The notes beneath the pieces are model-generated. The model was not told the DNA's origin. It ran no database searches and worked only from the letters and a program-made list of their open reading frames with translations. Shown here piece by piece: positions 1 through 7,711 of a stretch of DNA of 64,000 nt; positions within the stretch are counted from its first letter, which is position 1; each line of letters begins with the position of its first letter. The position numbers and the translations under genes were made by a program. The DNA is from Mycolicibacterium goodii (GTDB taxonomy: Bacteria; Actinomycetota; Actinomycetes; Mycobacteriales; Mycobacteriaceae): positions 2,728,001 to 2,792,000 of the forward strand of contig NZ_CP012150.1 of assembly GCF_001187505.1 (NCBI RefSeq). The letters are read 5' to 3'.

Positions 1-308
1 CAGGCGACGTCGACGTAGACGATCCGCGAAATGACCGTGGTCTTGATGGAGCCTCCGCCCCGTGAGTCATCGGTGGAATGTACCGGCCCCTGGCGAACCC
101 CTACCACCTTGCAGCTGGACAGCGCCGCGGCGCCGGTCCGGTTGACAATCACGTGGTAGCCACTGGTTTTGAGGCTGTTGACGGTCTGCTCCACCGACTG
201 CTCTGTGGGTGCGGCCGCAGCGGTGCCGCCCATGAAGAGCGCTGCCGAGGCCATGGCGCCCATGGTGAGGGCGCCCAAGGCGTAACTCATCGTCTTTTCC
301 GAACTCAT
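1..308 (-). CDS. Small exported protein, 3' end beyond the window
   Basis: Reading the minus strand from ATG 306-308 gives about 102 codons open to the left edge, so the C-terminus is missing. The start is chosen because an AGGGAAGGG stretch lies just upstream and a signal peptide follows immediately: a short charged start, then a hydrophobic Ala/Gly/Met-rich run ending in GGTAAAA before APTEQS. The mature part has one Cys in the visible portion (ALSSCKVVG) and resembles small secreted mycobacterial proteins of unknown function. Two other open frames over the same bases give Arg-rich translations without a signal peptide and were discarded. No function can be assigned. Confidence 0.75.
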   Translation of the reverse strand, partial: MSSEKTMSYALGALTMGAMASAALFMGGTAAAAPTEQSVEQTVNSLKTSGYHVIVNRTGAAALSSCKVVGVRQGPVHSTDDSRGGGSIKTTVISRIVYVDVA

Positions 309-521
309 TTCCCAACCCTTCCCTCAGACGGACCGGGAGTCCCGCTACGCCCGGTTACCGTCTAGAAGATGCAATTTCGGATCGGCGCGGAAAATTCCGC
401 GAATTCACATGTTTTTCTCAGCTGATTTCGAACCCGCTGCGTACCGCCCGGCGGGTTGCTAGCATCCCCGTCGACCGAGGGAGCCGTAAGTGCGGTTACT
501 AAACATCAAGCGAGGAGTCAC

Positions 522-1061
522 ATGATCCGCCACTTCGCTGTGACGACTGCCGTGACCGCCGCCGCATTGTTCTGGCCCGGGCACGCCGCGGCGGATCCGC
601 AGGCACCCGGTGACGCGGCCGCACCCGACGGCGAGGTGTACGCGATCGGCATGTGCTACGACCCGGCGCACCCGTTGCCGCAGCGCCCCGAGGTGTTCGA
701 CTACAACTGCGACAAGACCGGTGTGCTGCAGGACATGACGTGGACGCAGTGGGGTCCGGACGGGGCGCGCGGCACCGGCGTCGACAACGCGATCGAATGT
801 CAGCCCAACTGTGCGCAGGGCACGCGGCTGCTGAATCCCGTTGTGGTGCATGCCTGGAACCCGCAGCCGTCGGACAGCCCGTCGTGCCCGGCGTACGCGC
901 GGTTCTACTCCGATCTGACGATCGCCTACCCGCACGAGACCCCGCCGTGGATCACGCCGGGGTCGCAATGGGCGCCCGGCACCGATTTCACGACGGTCGA
1001 CGGGATGCCCGCGGTGCACTTCTCGGGGTTGACCTCGAAGTGTGAGGACCAACTCAGGTAG
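522..1061 (+). CDS. Exported cysteine-containing protein of unknown function
   Basis: The protein is 179 aa. The frame is open upstream from an ATG at 456, but ATG 522 follows a good GAGGAG ribosome site at 512-517 and starts directly with a signal peptide (MIRHFAV, an Ala-rich core, cleavage near HAAADPQ). The mature part has six cysteines (MCYDP, YNCDK, IECQPNCAQ, SPSCP, SKCED), suggesting disulfides outside the membrane. No catalytic motif is recognised. It belongs to the small secreted proteins common in mycobacteria and is probably a cell-wall or secreted protein. It is convergent with the MFS gene, with a 6-base gap between stop codons. Confidence 0.8.
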   Translation: MIRHFAVTTAVTAAALFWPGHAAADPQAPGDAAAPDGEVYAIGMCYDPAHPLPQRPEVFDYNCDKTGVLQDMTWTQWGPDGARGTGVDNAIECQPNCAQGTRLLNPVVVHAWNPQPSDSPSCPAYARFYSDLTIAYPHETPPWITPGSQWAPGTDFTTVDGMPAVHFSGLTSKCEDQLR

Positions 1062-1067
1062 CGGCGC

Positions 1068-2297
1068 TCAGGTGGTCGCACCTCGGCGCTGCACCGCCAC
1101 CGACAGGGTGAGCACCAGCAGTCCACCGGCCGCGAGCGCTGCGCCCGCCGCCGCGGGTGCGGTGTAGCCGAAGCCCGCGGCGATCACCAGGCCACCGACC
1201 CAGGCGCCGGTCGCGTTGCCGATGTTCAGTGCGGAGTGGTTGAGCGCGGCGGCCAGGGTCTGTGCGTCATGGGCGACGTCCATCAGCCGCGTCTGCAGCG
1301 CGGGGCCCACGGCCGAACCGGCCACACCGATGCCGAACAGCACCAGCAGCGCCGACCAGGTGTGATGCGAGGCCGCCACGAACACCGCAAGCAGGATGCC
1401 CAGCGATCCCAGCGACACGTACAGGGCGCGCACCACCGACAGATCGGCCAGGCGTCCGCCGAGCAGGTTGCCGACTACCATGCCCAGGCCGAACACCATC
1501 AACGCCAGCGGCACGAGTCCGCGGGACAGGCCGGCGACGTCGGTCATCGTGGTGCTGATGTAGGTGTACACGGCGAACATGCCGCCGAAGCCGATCATGC
1601 CGACGAGCACCGCCAGCCACACCTGCGGACGGCGCAGGGCACCGAGTTCGGTGAGGGGACTGCTGACGTGCATGGTGCGCAACTGGCCGGGCAGCCAGAA
1701 CCACAGGGCGGCCAGCGTCAGCATGCCGACGAACACGACGAGGCCGAACGCGCTGCGCCACCCGAGCGCCTGACCGAGCCACGACGCCATCGGCACTCCG
1801 AGGACCGTCGCGATGGTCAGACCGGACAGCACGTGGGCGACGGCCTTGGCGCGGTTGGCGGGGCCCATGAGATGCGCGGCGGCGAGCGCGGCCACCCCGA
1901 AGTAGGCGCCGTGCGGCAGGCCCGCGATGAAGCGGGCCGCCACGAGCGACTCGTACGACGGCGCGAACATGCTCGCGACGTTGCCGAGCGTGAACACCGC
2001 CATCAGCCCGAGCAGCAGCGCCCGGCGCGGCACCCGCGCGGTCACGGCAGCGAGCACCGGCGCGCCGACCACCACCCCGAGGGCGTAGGCCGATATGACG
2101 TGACCCGCGGTCGGCTCGGTGATGCCGAAGCCGGACGCGATGTCGGGCAGCAGGCCCATCGCGACGAACTCGGCGGTCCCGATGCCGAAACCGCCGAGCG
2201 CGAGCGCGAACACCGCGAGCCACCGCACGGTGGTGTCGGTGGCGACGACCGATACCGGCCGGTTCGGCCGCAGGGTCTCTGATTGCAGGGACGTCAT
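1068..2297 (-). CDS. MFS drug/sugar efflux transporter (AraJ/YdhP-like, DHA1)
   Basis: The protein is 409 aa with about 12 hydrophobic segments. The N-terminal segment FGIGTAEFVAMGLLPDIA is typical of the AraJ/YdhP/Cmr branch of the major facilitator superfamily, which exports small molecules by proton antiport. An MFS motif-A-like stretch (GGRLADLSVVRAL) lies in the second half. The start at 2297 (MTSLQSET) is preferred because the in-frame upstream extension is not membrane-like and the transmembrane domain begins about 30 residues later. A GGAAGAG element upstream could serve as a ribosome site. The substrate cannot be inferred. The gene stands alone; the next minus-strand gene ends 119 bases upstream. 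Confidence 0.88.
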   Translation of the reverse strand: MTSLQSETLRPNRPVSVVATDTTVRWLAVFALALGGFGIGTAEFVAMGLLPDIASGFGITEPTAGHVISAYALGVVVGAPVLAAVTARVPRRALLLGLMAVFTLGNVASMFAPSYESLVAARFIAGLPHGAYFGVAALAAAHLMGPANRAKAVAHVLSGLTIATVLGVPMASWLGQALGWRSAFGLVVFVGMLTLAALWFWLPGQLRTMHVSSPLTELGALRRPQVWLAVLVGMIGFGGMFAVYTYISTTMTDVAGLSRGLVPLALMVFGLGMVVGNLLGGRLADLSVVRALYVSLGSLGILLAVFVAASHHTWSALLVLFGIGVAGSAVGPALQTRLMDVAHDAQTLAAALNHSALNIGNATGAWVGGLVIAAGFGYTAPAAAGAALAAGGLLVLTLSVAVQRRGATT

Positions 2298-2416
2298 CAG
2301 ATACAGCTCTTCCGATTGCTGGGGACAGGTCCTGAGCTCTCGGACGGCATTGGCGAGAACAACGCCTCCAACGCTAACGGGGAGGCCGATGTTCCAGCAA
2401 ATGAACGTGGTTCGGA

Positions 2417-3301
2417 TTACACCTTGGCGATCACGTTCTCCGCGAACCACTTGAGATTGCGGATCTTCTTGTCCAGCGGCTCGGTGTCCTCGCCCTCGAT
2501 GTAGGGGATCCGGAAGCCGACGATGACATCGGTGACGCCTTTGTCCTCAAGGCGTTTGATGCCGTCGACGGTGAACGCGTCGGCCGAGATGACGTGTATC
2601 TGGAAGTCCTCACTCGGAGCCTCACCGGTCTTCTCGGCGTGCTCTTCGCGAAACTGCTTGAGCCGCGCCAGGAGTCGGTCGAGCTCTTCGGGAAGGCCGC
2701 CGCCGTGCATCCACCCGTCGCAACGTGCGGCGCGGCGCAGCGCGGCATCGGCGTGACCGCCGACCAGGATGGGCACCGGCTTGGTGGGCGCGGGCGTCAT
2801 CTTGGTCTTGGCGATGTCGTAGAACTCGCCGTGGTACTCGAAGTACTCGCCGGTGGTCAGGCCGCGGATGATGTCGATGCATTCGTCCATGCGCTTGCCG
2901 CGCTTGGCGAAGGGCACCTGCATCAACTCGTAGTCCTCGGGCCACGGGCTGGTGCCGACGCCGAGGCCGAGTCGGTTGTCGAACAGCGCATTGAGAGATC
3001 CGGCCTGCTTGGCCACCAGGGCAGGCGGGCGGATCGGCAGCTTGAGGACGAAGAAGTTGAAGTTCAGCGTCGTCGTCGCCGCGCACAGCGCCGACGCGAG
3101 GACGAACGCCTCGATGAAGGCCTTGCCGTCGAGGAACTCGCGGCTGCCGTCGGGGGTGTAGGGGTATTTGGAGTCCGATTCGAGCGGGTAGGCGACGCTG
3201 TCCGGGATGGTCATGGCGTCGTATCCGGCCGCCTCGGCCGCCTGCGCGAGCGGAATGTAGTAGGTGGGATCGGTCATTGCTTCGGCGTATGTGAACCGCA
3301 T
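2417..3301 (-). CDS. LLM-class (F420/FMN-dependent) oxidoreductase
   Basis: The protein is 294 aa, a normal length for bacterial-luciferase-like (LLM) flavin or F420 enzymes. It begins MRFTYAEAMTDP and has the TIM-barrel features of the family: LGLGVGTSPWPEDY near residue 115, and PVPILVGGHADAALRRAAR, typical of cofactor binding. A longer in-frame extension to 3508 lacks conservation features and crosses the operator, so ATG 3301 is the likely start. A KstR-like operator lies 12 bases upstream, suggesting induction by sterol catabolites. The substrate is unknown. Mycobacteria have many F420-dependent paralogues; whether this one uses F420 or FMN cannot be read from sequence. Confidence 0.85.
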   Translation of the reverse strand: MRFTYAEAMTDPTYYIPLAQAAEAAGYDAMTIPDSVAYPLESDSKYPYTPDGSREFLDGKAFIEAFVLASALCAATTTLNFNFFVLKLPIRPPALVAKQAGSLNALFDNRLGLGVGTSPWPEDYELMQVPFAKRGKRMDECIDIIRGLTTGEYFEYHGEFYDIAKTKMTPAPTKPVPILVGGHADAALRRAARCDGWMHGGGLPEELDRLLARLKQFREEHAEKTGEAPSEDFQIHVISADAFTVDGIKRLEDKGVTDVIVGFRIPYIEGEDTEPLDKKIRNLKWFAENVIAKV

Positions 3302-3312
3302 ACCCCACAGAC

Positions 3313-3326
3313 TAGAACGTGTTCTA
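3313..3326. promoter_or_regulatory. KstR-like operator (TAGAACGTGTTCTA)
   Basis: The 14-mer TAGAACGTGTTCTA is an inverted repeat that matches the mycobacterial KstR consensus TnnAACnnGTTnnA at every fixed position. Read on the minus strand it overlaps a possible -10 element (TAGTCT) of the LLM gene starting at 3301. The same motif occurs in the same position upstream of a second LLM gene (37754-37767). The match is seen in the sequence; regulation by KstR is inferred. Confidence 0.7.
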
Positions 3327-3407
3327 AATTTGATGGGGTCGGATCCACATATGAGCGCGCCACGATATTCTTGATCTGTCGATTTCGACCCGAGCAGGGG
3401 CAGGCCG

Positions 3408-4115
3408 GTGAGCCGGAACGAGGCGATCTCGCAGCAGATCAGCAATCTGATCCGCGACGTGCACACGCGCCGCACCACCGACACCGACGCCGTGCTCGGC
3501 GAACTCACCCACAGCGCCGCCGACTATGTACCCGGCGCTCAGTACGCAGGCATCACCATCGCCGGACGTGACGGCAAGGTCCGCACGGCCGCGGCCACCG
3601 GTCAGTACCCGGTGGTGCTCGACGAGATCCAGCAACGTGTCGAGGACGGGCCGTGCCTCGCCGCGGCCTGGGAACAGCACGTCATCCGCATCGACGACAT
3701 GGAAACCGAGCAACGCTGGCTCCCGTACTGCCGCGCGGCGCTGGCGGAGACCCCGATCCGCTCCGTCGTGGCGTTCCAGCTCTACGCCGACAACCACACC
3801 ATGGGCGCATTGAACTTCTACTCCGAGGCGCCGGGCGCCTTCGACGACGACGCCGTGGAGGCGGGTCTGATCATCGCCACCCACGCCGCGCTGGTGTGGA
3901 GTCTGATGCGCCGCGACGAGCAGTTCCGCAGCGCGCTGGCCTCCCGCGACCTCATCGGGCAGGCCAAGGGCATGCTCATGGAGCGTTATCGAATCGACGC
4001 GGACCAGGCCTTCGAGGTGCTGAAGAAGCTCTCGCAGTGCTCCAACACACCCCTGATCGGGGTGGCGCGCGAGATCGTCACCGCCCATCGACCCGCCGAT
4101 GTCGCGCGTCGATGA
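3408..4115 (+). CDS. GAF-ANTAR transcription antitermination regulator
   Basis: The 235-aa protein has a GAF sensor domain at about residues 25-165 and a C-terminal ANTAR RNA-binding domain (RDLIGQAKGMLMERYRIDADQAFEVL, about 180-230). ANTAR proteins bind paired RNA hairpins and prevent premature termination; GAF domains bind small ligands or are regulated by partner proteins. The start GTG 3408 follows GCAGGGG. The gene converges with the CheR-PAS gene, with 9 bases between the stops, and sits next to a signalling operon, but no phosphorylation domain is fused. Ligand and target RNAs are unknown. Confidence 0.9.
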   Translation: MSRNEAISQQISNLIRDVHTRRTTDTDAVLGELTHSAADYVPGAQYAGITIAGRDGKVRTAAATGQYPVVLDEIQQRVEDGPCLAAAWEQHVIRIDDMETEQRWLPYCRAALAETPIRSVVAFQLYADNHTMGALNFYSEAPGAFDDDAVEAGLIIATHAALVWSLMRRDEQFRSALASRDLIGQAKGMLMERYRIDADQAFEVLKKLSQCSNTPLIGVAREIVTAHRPADVARR

Positions 4116-4124
4116 GCCGGGCGG

Positions 4125-5975
4125 CTAGGCGTTCGCCGCGAGCACATCCTCCATCAACAGCAGCGCACCCTTCACGCTGCCTTCCGGGGACCGGAACGCC
4201 GCGCAGGTGACCCGGATCCGCGCAGCGCGCCCGCGGCGGTTGACCGCGTCGACGACGACCTCGCCCGCGTCGCCGCCGTCGACGAAGGCGTTGCCGATCA
4301 GCGGCCGCACCCGGTCGAGTGGCAGGCCGATATCCAACGAGGTCAATGGGGTTCCCACGGTCTCGTCGGCGCGCAGACCCCACAGGTCCTCGCAGTGCCG
4401 GTTCCACACCACGACGTGCATCTCGCGGTCGACGACCACCATGCCGAGGTGGATGGAGTTCACCATCGAATCGAGGAAGGTACGCGCGTCCTCGAGCTCG
4501 ATGCTGCGGTCACGCAGCGTGTCGTTGATGGTGTGCAGTTCGTCGTTGGTGGACTGCAGCTCCTCGTTCATCGTCTCGAGTTCTTCGTTGGTGGACTGGA
4601 GTTCCTCGTTGGTGGTTTCCAGTTCTTCCACCGTCGACTGCAGTTCCTCGTTGGTGGTTTCGAGTTCTTCGTTGGTCGACTGCAGCTCCTCGTAGGCCGC
4701 CTCGAGCTGGCGGTTGGTCTGCACCACCTTGTCGACGAGCGCGCGGGTGGCCGAGACGTCGAAGAAGACGATGGACACGCCGAGCAGGCCATTCTCGTTG
4801 TCCACCAAGGGGTTCACGTGGATCTCGAACCACACCGTCTCCGAGCCGGGGCGCTGCCACTTCACGTCCTGGATGCGCGCGGAGCGCCGCTCGACCTTGC
4901 ACTGCTCGATGTAGGCGCGCAGTTCCACGGGGCGGTAGGAGATTTCCAGGTCGCGCAGCAGTCGGCCGATGTCGCGGGCCGAGAGCCCGAAGATGGACTC
5001 GGCCTGCTGGTTGATCATCGCGACGGTGTCCTCGCCGGTCACCACGATCTGCGCGACCGGGCTGGCCCGGAAGGCCAGGTCCCGCACCGTGGTCAGCCCC
5101 GGCAGGTCACCGTGCCGGTCGTACATCGCCGCGGTGGGGTCGTAGCGGTCGATGCCGGATTGCGAGCCCGCCGCCTTGCGGAAGATCCGGTGTCTGAGGT
5201 TCAGCGGCGTGAACCGGTCGGCATGACTGAGCAGCATCTCGGCGTGGCCGAGGAACAGGGTGCCCTGTGCGCCCAGCGCAAAATGCAAGCGGCTGATGAC
5301 ATTTCGCTGCGTCTCGGCGTTGAGATACATCAGCGTGTTGCGGCACACCAGCAGGTCGACCCGGGAGATCGGCGCGTCCTTGACCAGATCGTTGCGCCCG
5401 AAGATCACCGCGCGGCGCAGGTCCTTGTGAAACACGTAGCGGCCGTTGAGATGTTCGAAGTACGTCGACAGCAATGTCGGTGGCACCGATTCGACGGCCC
5501 TGGCGTCGTACGCGGCGGCGCGCGCTTCGGTCAGTGCGTCCTCGTCGACGTCGGTGGCGTAGATCTTGACGCGCCGGCGGAACAGTTCCGGTCCGAGCGC
5601 CTCGGCGAGCAGCATGGCCAGCGTGTAGGCCTCCTGCCCCGATGCGCAGCCCGCGCTCCACACCCGGATGGGATCGTCCGGGCCCCGTTCGGCGAGCATG
5701 CGCGGTATCACGTCGCTGCGGATGAACTCCCATGCGTCGGGATCGCGGAAGAACGCCGTGACGTTGATGAGGATGGTGTTGAACAGCGCCGAGAACTCGT
5801 CGGAACTGGCCTGCAGCACATCGAGATACCCCTCGAAAGTCTCATAACCCGCCTGGTCCATGCGGTGCCGCACACGGCGCATCAACGATGTGCGCTTGTA
5901 ACCGGTGAAGTCGAACCCGCGTGAGTCGCGCAGGTAGCGCAGCAGTGCTTCGAACGATTTGTCGGTATGTTCCAT
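4125..5975 (-). CDS. CheR methyltransferase-PAS-coiled-coil-PAS signalling protein
   Basis: The protein is 616 aa. Residues 1-60 are a CheR N-terminal domain and about 65-265 a SAM-dependent methyltransferase with IRVWSAGCASGQEAYTLA (SAM motif, about 103) and DLLVCRNTLMYL (about 207). A PAS domain follows (about 300-415), then a near-perfect heptad coiled coil (about 431-486, repeating LQSTNEE/LETTNEE), then a second PAS domain (about 500-612). No histidine-kinase or output domain follows. ATG 5975 is chosen because it opens the CheR domain directly; the upstream extension overlaps the preceding gene and is Arg/Gly-rich noise. It is the last gene of a CheB / STAS-HATPase / CheR operon, 47 bases after its neighbour. 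Targets of methylation are unknown; mycobacteria lack flagellar chemotaxis. Confidence 0.9.
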   Translation of the reverse strand: MEHTDKSFEALLRYLRDSRGFDFTGYKRTSLMRRVRHRMDQAGYETFEGYLDVLQASSDEFSALFNTILINVTAFFRDPDAWEFIRSDVIPRMLAERGPDDPIRVWSAGCASGQEAYTLAMLLAEALGPELFRRRVKIYATDVDEDALTEARAAAYDARAVESVPPTLLSTYFEHLNGRYVFHKDLRRAVIFGRNDLVKDAPISRVDLLVCRNTLMYLNAETQRNVISRLHFALGAQGTLFLGHAEMLLSHADRFTPLNLRHRIFRKAAGSQSGIDRYDPTAAMYDRHGDLPGLTTVRDLAFRASPVAQIVVTGEDTVAMINQQAESIFGLSARDIGRLLRDLEISYRPVELRAYIEQCKVERRSARIQDVKWQRPGSETVWFEIHVNPLVDNENGLLGVSIVFFDVSATRALVDKVVQTNRQLEAAYEELQSTNEELETTNEELQSTVEELETTNEELQSTNEELETMNEELQSTNDELHTINDTLRDRSIELEDARTFLDSMVNSIHLGMVVVDREMHVVVWNRHCEDLWGLRADETVGTPLTSLDIGLPLDRVRPLIGNAFVDGGDAGEVVVDAVNRRGRAARIRVTCAAFRSPEGSVKGALLLMEDVLAANA

Positions 5976-6022
5976 CTCATCCCATCGCCCGCGGTGTGTC
6001 GCGACTGTGACCCTACTAGCGG

Positions 6023-6784
6023 TCAGAAGCAACTTTCCGGACCGATCACCGCCCAGACCGTTTTTCCGGTCGTGGTCGGGGTGCACCCCCAGGACCGGGC
6101 GATACTGGCCACCAGGGCCAGGCCCGACAACCTGCCGCCGCCCCGGTAGGGGTCCTCGTGACGGACCGCCGGTGCCTGGCTTTCGTCCTCCACGGCGACG
6201 GTGACGGTGTCGCCCCTGCTCTCCAGCATGATCTTCGGTGCACTGAGCGTGTGCTCCAGGACGTTCTCCACCAGTGCGTCGGTCACCACGCAGGCCACCG
6301 GGATGTATCGGGTGAGCGACCAGTTGAGCAACCAGTCGGTGACCAGTTCCCGCGACCGGCGCACGCTGGAGTGCACCGCGGGCAGATGCGCACGCGCACG
6401 GCGGCGCAGCGGGCTCATCTCGCCGGTGAGCACGGCCGCGCACGCCTGATCGAGTGTCGAGCACACCGGAACGTAACGTGGAATCCCGTTGCGCTGTAGG
6501 GAACTACGTCCAGCCGTGTGGTCGCAGACGAGCACCACCGGGACGTCCGGCCACACGCACACGTGCCACCGCGCGCTGGTGAACACCGACCACGCCGATT
6601 CGGCGGGAACCTGGAGCCTGCTGACGTCGACGATCACCGCACGCGGCTCGGACAGCGCGGCCTTGATCACCGTGTCGCGCACCTCGCGGTAGGTGGTGCT
6701 GTCGAGCACGCCGTCCACCATCAGCAGGGTGACCTCACCACGGGAGGTCACCGAGATGGTGATCGGACTTCGTGATCTAGTCAC
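6023..6784 (-). CDS. STAS-HATPase fusion: anti-anti-sigma plus anti-sigma-type ATPase
   Basis: The 253-aa protein has an N-terminal STAS-like domain (about 5-95: TLLMVDGVLDSTTY, AVIVDVSRLQVP) and a C-terminal HATPase_c domain of the SpoIIAB/RsbW type. ATPase boxes are visible: LVENVLEHT (N box), VAVEDESQ (G1), GRLSGLALVASIARSWG (G2) and GKTVWAVI. Such proteins control alternative sigma factors by partner switching. The start is GTG 6784, preceded by a strong GGAGGA site. It overlaps the annotated end of the CheB-like gene by 4 bases (GTGA), so translation is probably coupled. The combination suggests that the flanking CheB/CheR-PAS proteins feed a sigma-factor switch; this is inference. Confidence 0.82.
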   Translation of the reverse strand: MTRSRSPITISVTSRGEVTLLMVDGVLDSTTYREVRDTVIKAALSEPRAVIVDVSRLQVPAESAWSVFTSARWHVCVWPDVPVVLVCDHTAGRSSLQRNGIPRYVPVCSTLDQACAAVLTGEMSPLRRRARAHLPAVHSSVRRSRELVTDWLLNWSLTRYIPVACVVTDALVENVLEHTLSAPKIMLESRGDTVTVAVEDESQAPAVRHEDPYRGGGRLSGLALVASIARSWGCTPTTTGKTVWAVIGPESCF

Positions 6785-7629
6785 CGACGTCCTCCGCTCG
6801 CCGATTGACCTCTGCCAGCCGTTCGCTGAGCACCGACACCGCGTGTTCGGCGAGCGTCCGGGACAGTCTGGCCTTCTCCTCCAGGCTGCGCAGCGCCACC
6901 CACAGGGCACCCTCGACTTCCTCGTCGCGTGCGCGCGGCAGCGCGACGGCAGAGCTCCTCGGCGTCGAAATCGGTCGAGAAGCGTCTCGCCATCGCGATG
7001 CGGTTCTCCAGTTCCATGGAGTCGTCGGGCTCGATGTCGCGCTCCTCGATCTTCCGCTCGGTCAGCTGCTTGATGAGCCCGCCCATGTCGGCCGCGTCCG
7101 CGACATGGTCGACCACCCCGGCGTGCATCGCATTCGTCGGCATCGCGGAGAACAGCGCATCGGTCGGAGACTGGGCGATCATCAGGCCGCCACGGCTCTT
7201 GATGGCGGCGGCGCCCAGAACGCCGTCGTCGAGAACCCCGGACAGCAGGACACCCATCGCGCGCGGGCCGTAGACCAGCGCGGCCGAGCGGAACAACGCG
7301 TTCACCGCCGGTCGATGACCGTTTTCGGTCGGGCCCTCACTGAGCACCACGTGGCCGTCGTGGACCATCAGGTGCCGGTCGGGTCGGGCGACGAAGATCG
7401 TGCCTGCTTCCAACGAGGCGCCGTCGACCGCGGTGACCGCAGGAAGTGGCCCCGCGCGGTCGAGAATTCTGGCCAGCACGCTGGGCGCGTTCGCGGGCAT
7501 GTGAAGGACCACGAGGATGGCATAGGACAGGTCGCGAGACAGGTTGGCAGCCAACTTGGTCAGCGCTTCGACGCCACCGGCCGATGCGCCGATCGCGACC
7601 ACGCCATGCTTTGAACCGAAATTCGTCAT
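6781..7629 (-). CDS. CheB-type methylesterase-like protein with apparent 3' frameshift
   Basis: Residues 1 to about 190 are a CheB esterase domain without a receiver domain: GVVAIGASAGGVEAL (nucleophile Ser), VVLHMPANAPSVLARIL (His) and GVLLSGVLDDGVLGAAAI (catalytic Asp region). After about residue 225 (FDAEEL) this frame becomes an Arg/Gly-rich sequence ending at 6781. In the +1 frame the same DNA encodes a plausible helical tail, EEVEGALWVALRSLEE followed by KARLSRTLAEHA, ending at TAG 6778-6780. That is the usual C-terminal motif of this family. The zinc-ribbon-like linker normally lying between also seems missing. Either a deletion with frameshift or a sequencing error lies at about 6928-6955. 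The esterase domain looks intact. Confidence 0.8.
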   Translation of the reverse strand: MTNFGSKHGVVAIGASAGGVEALTKLAANLSRDLSYAILVVLHMPANAPSVLARILDRAGPLPAVTAVDGASLEAGTIFVARPDRHLMVHDGHVVLSEGPTENGHRPAVNALFRSAALVYGPRAMGVLLSGVLDDGVLGAAAIKSRGGLMIAQSPTDALFSAMPTNAMHAGVVDHVADAADMGGLIKQLTERKIEERDIEPDDSMELENRIAMARRFSTDFDAEELCRRAAARTRRGSRGCPVGGAAQPGGEGQTVPDARRTRGVGAQRTAGRGQSASGGRR

Positions 7630-7711
7630 ATCGCCCCCGCGGGCTCAGTTACCCAAGTATGCGCGCCGGAAACCCGGCGCTAGCGAATACCCCCGCCAAA
7701 CACCCGGCAAG

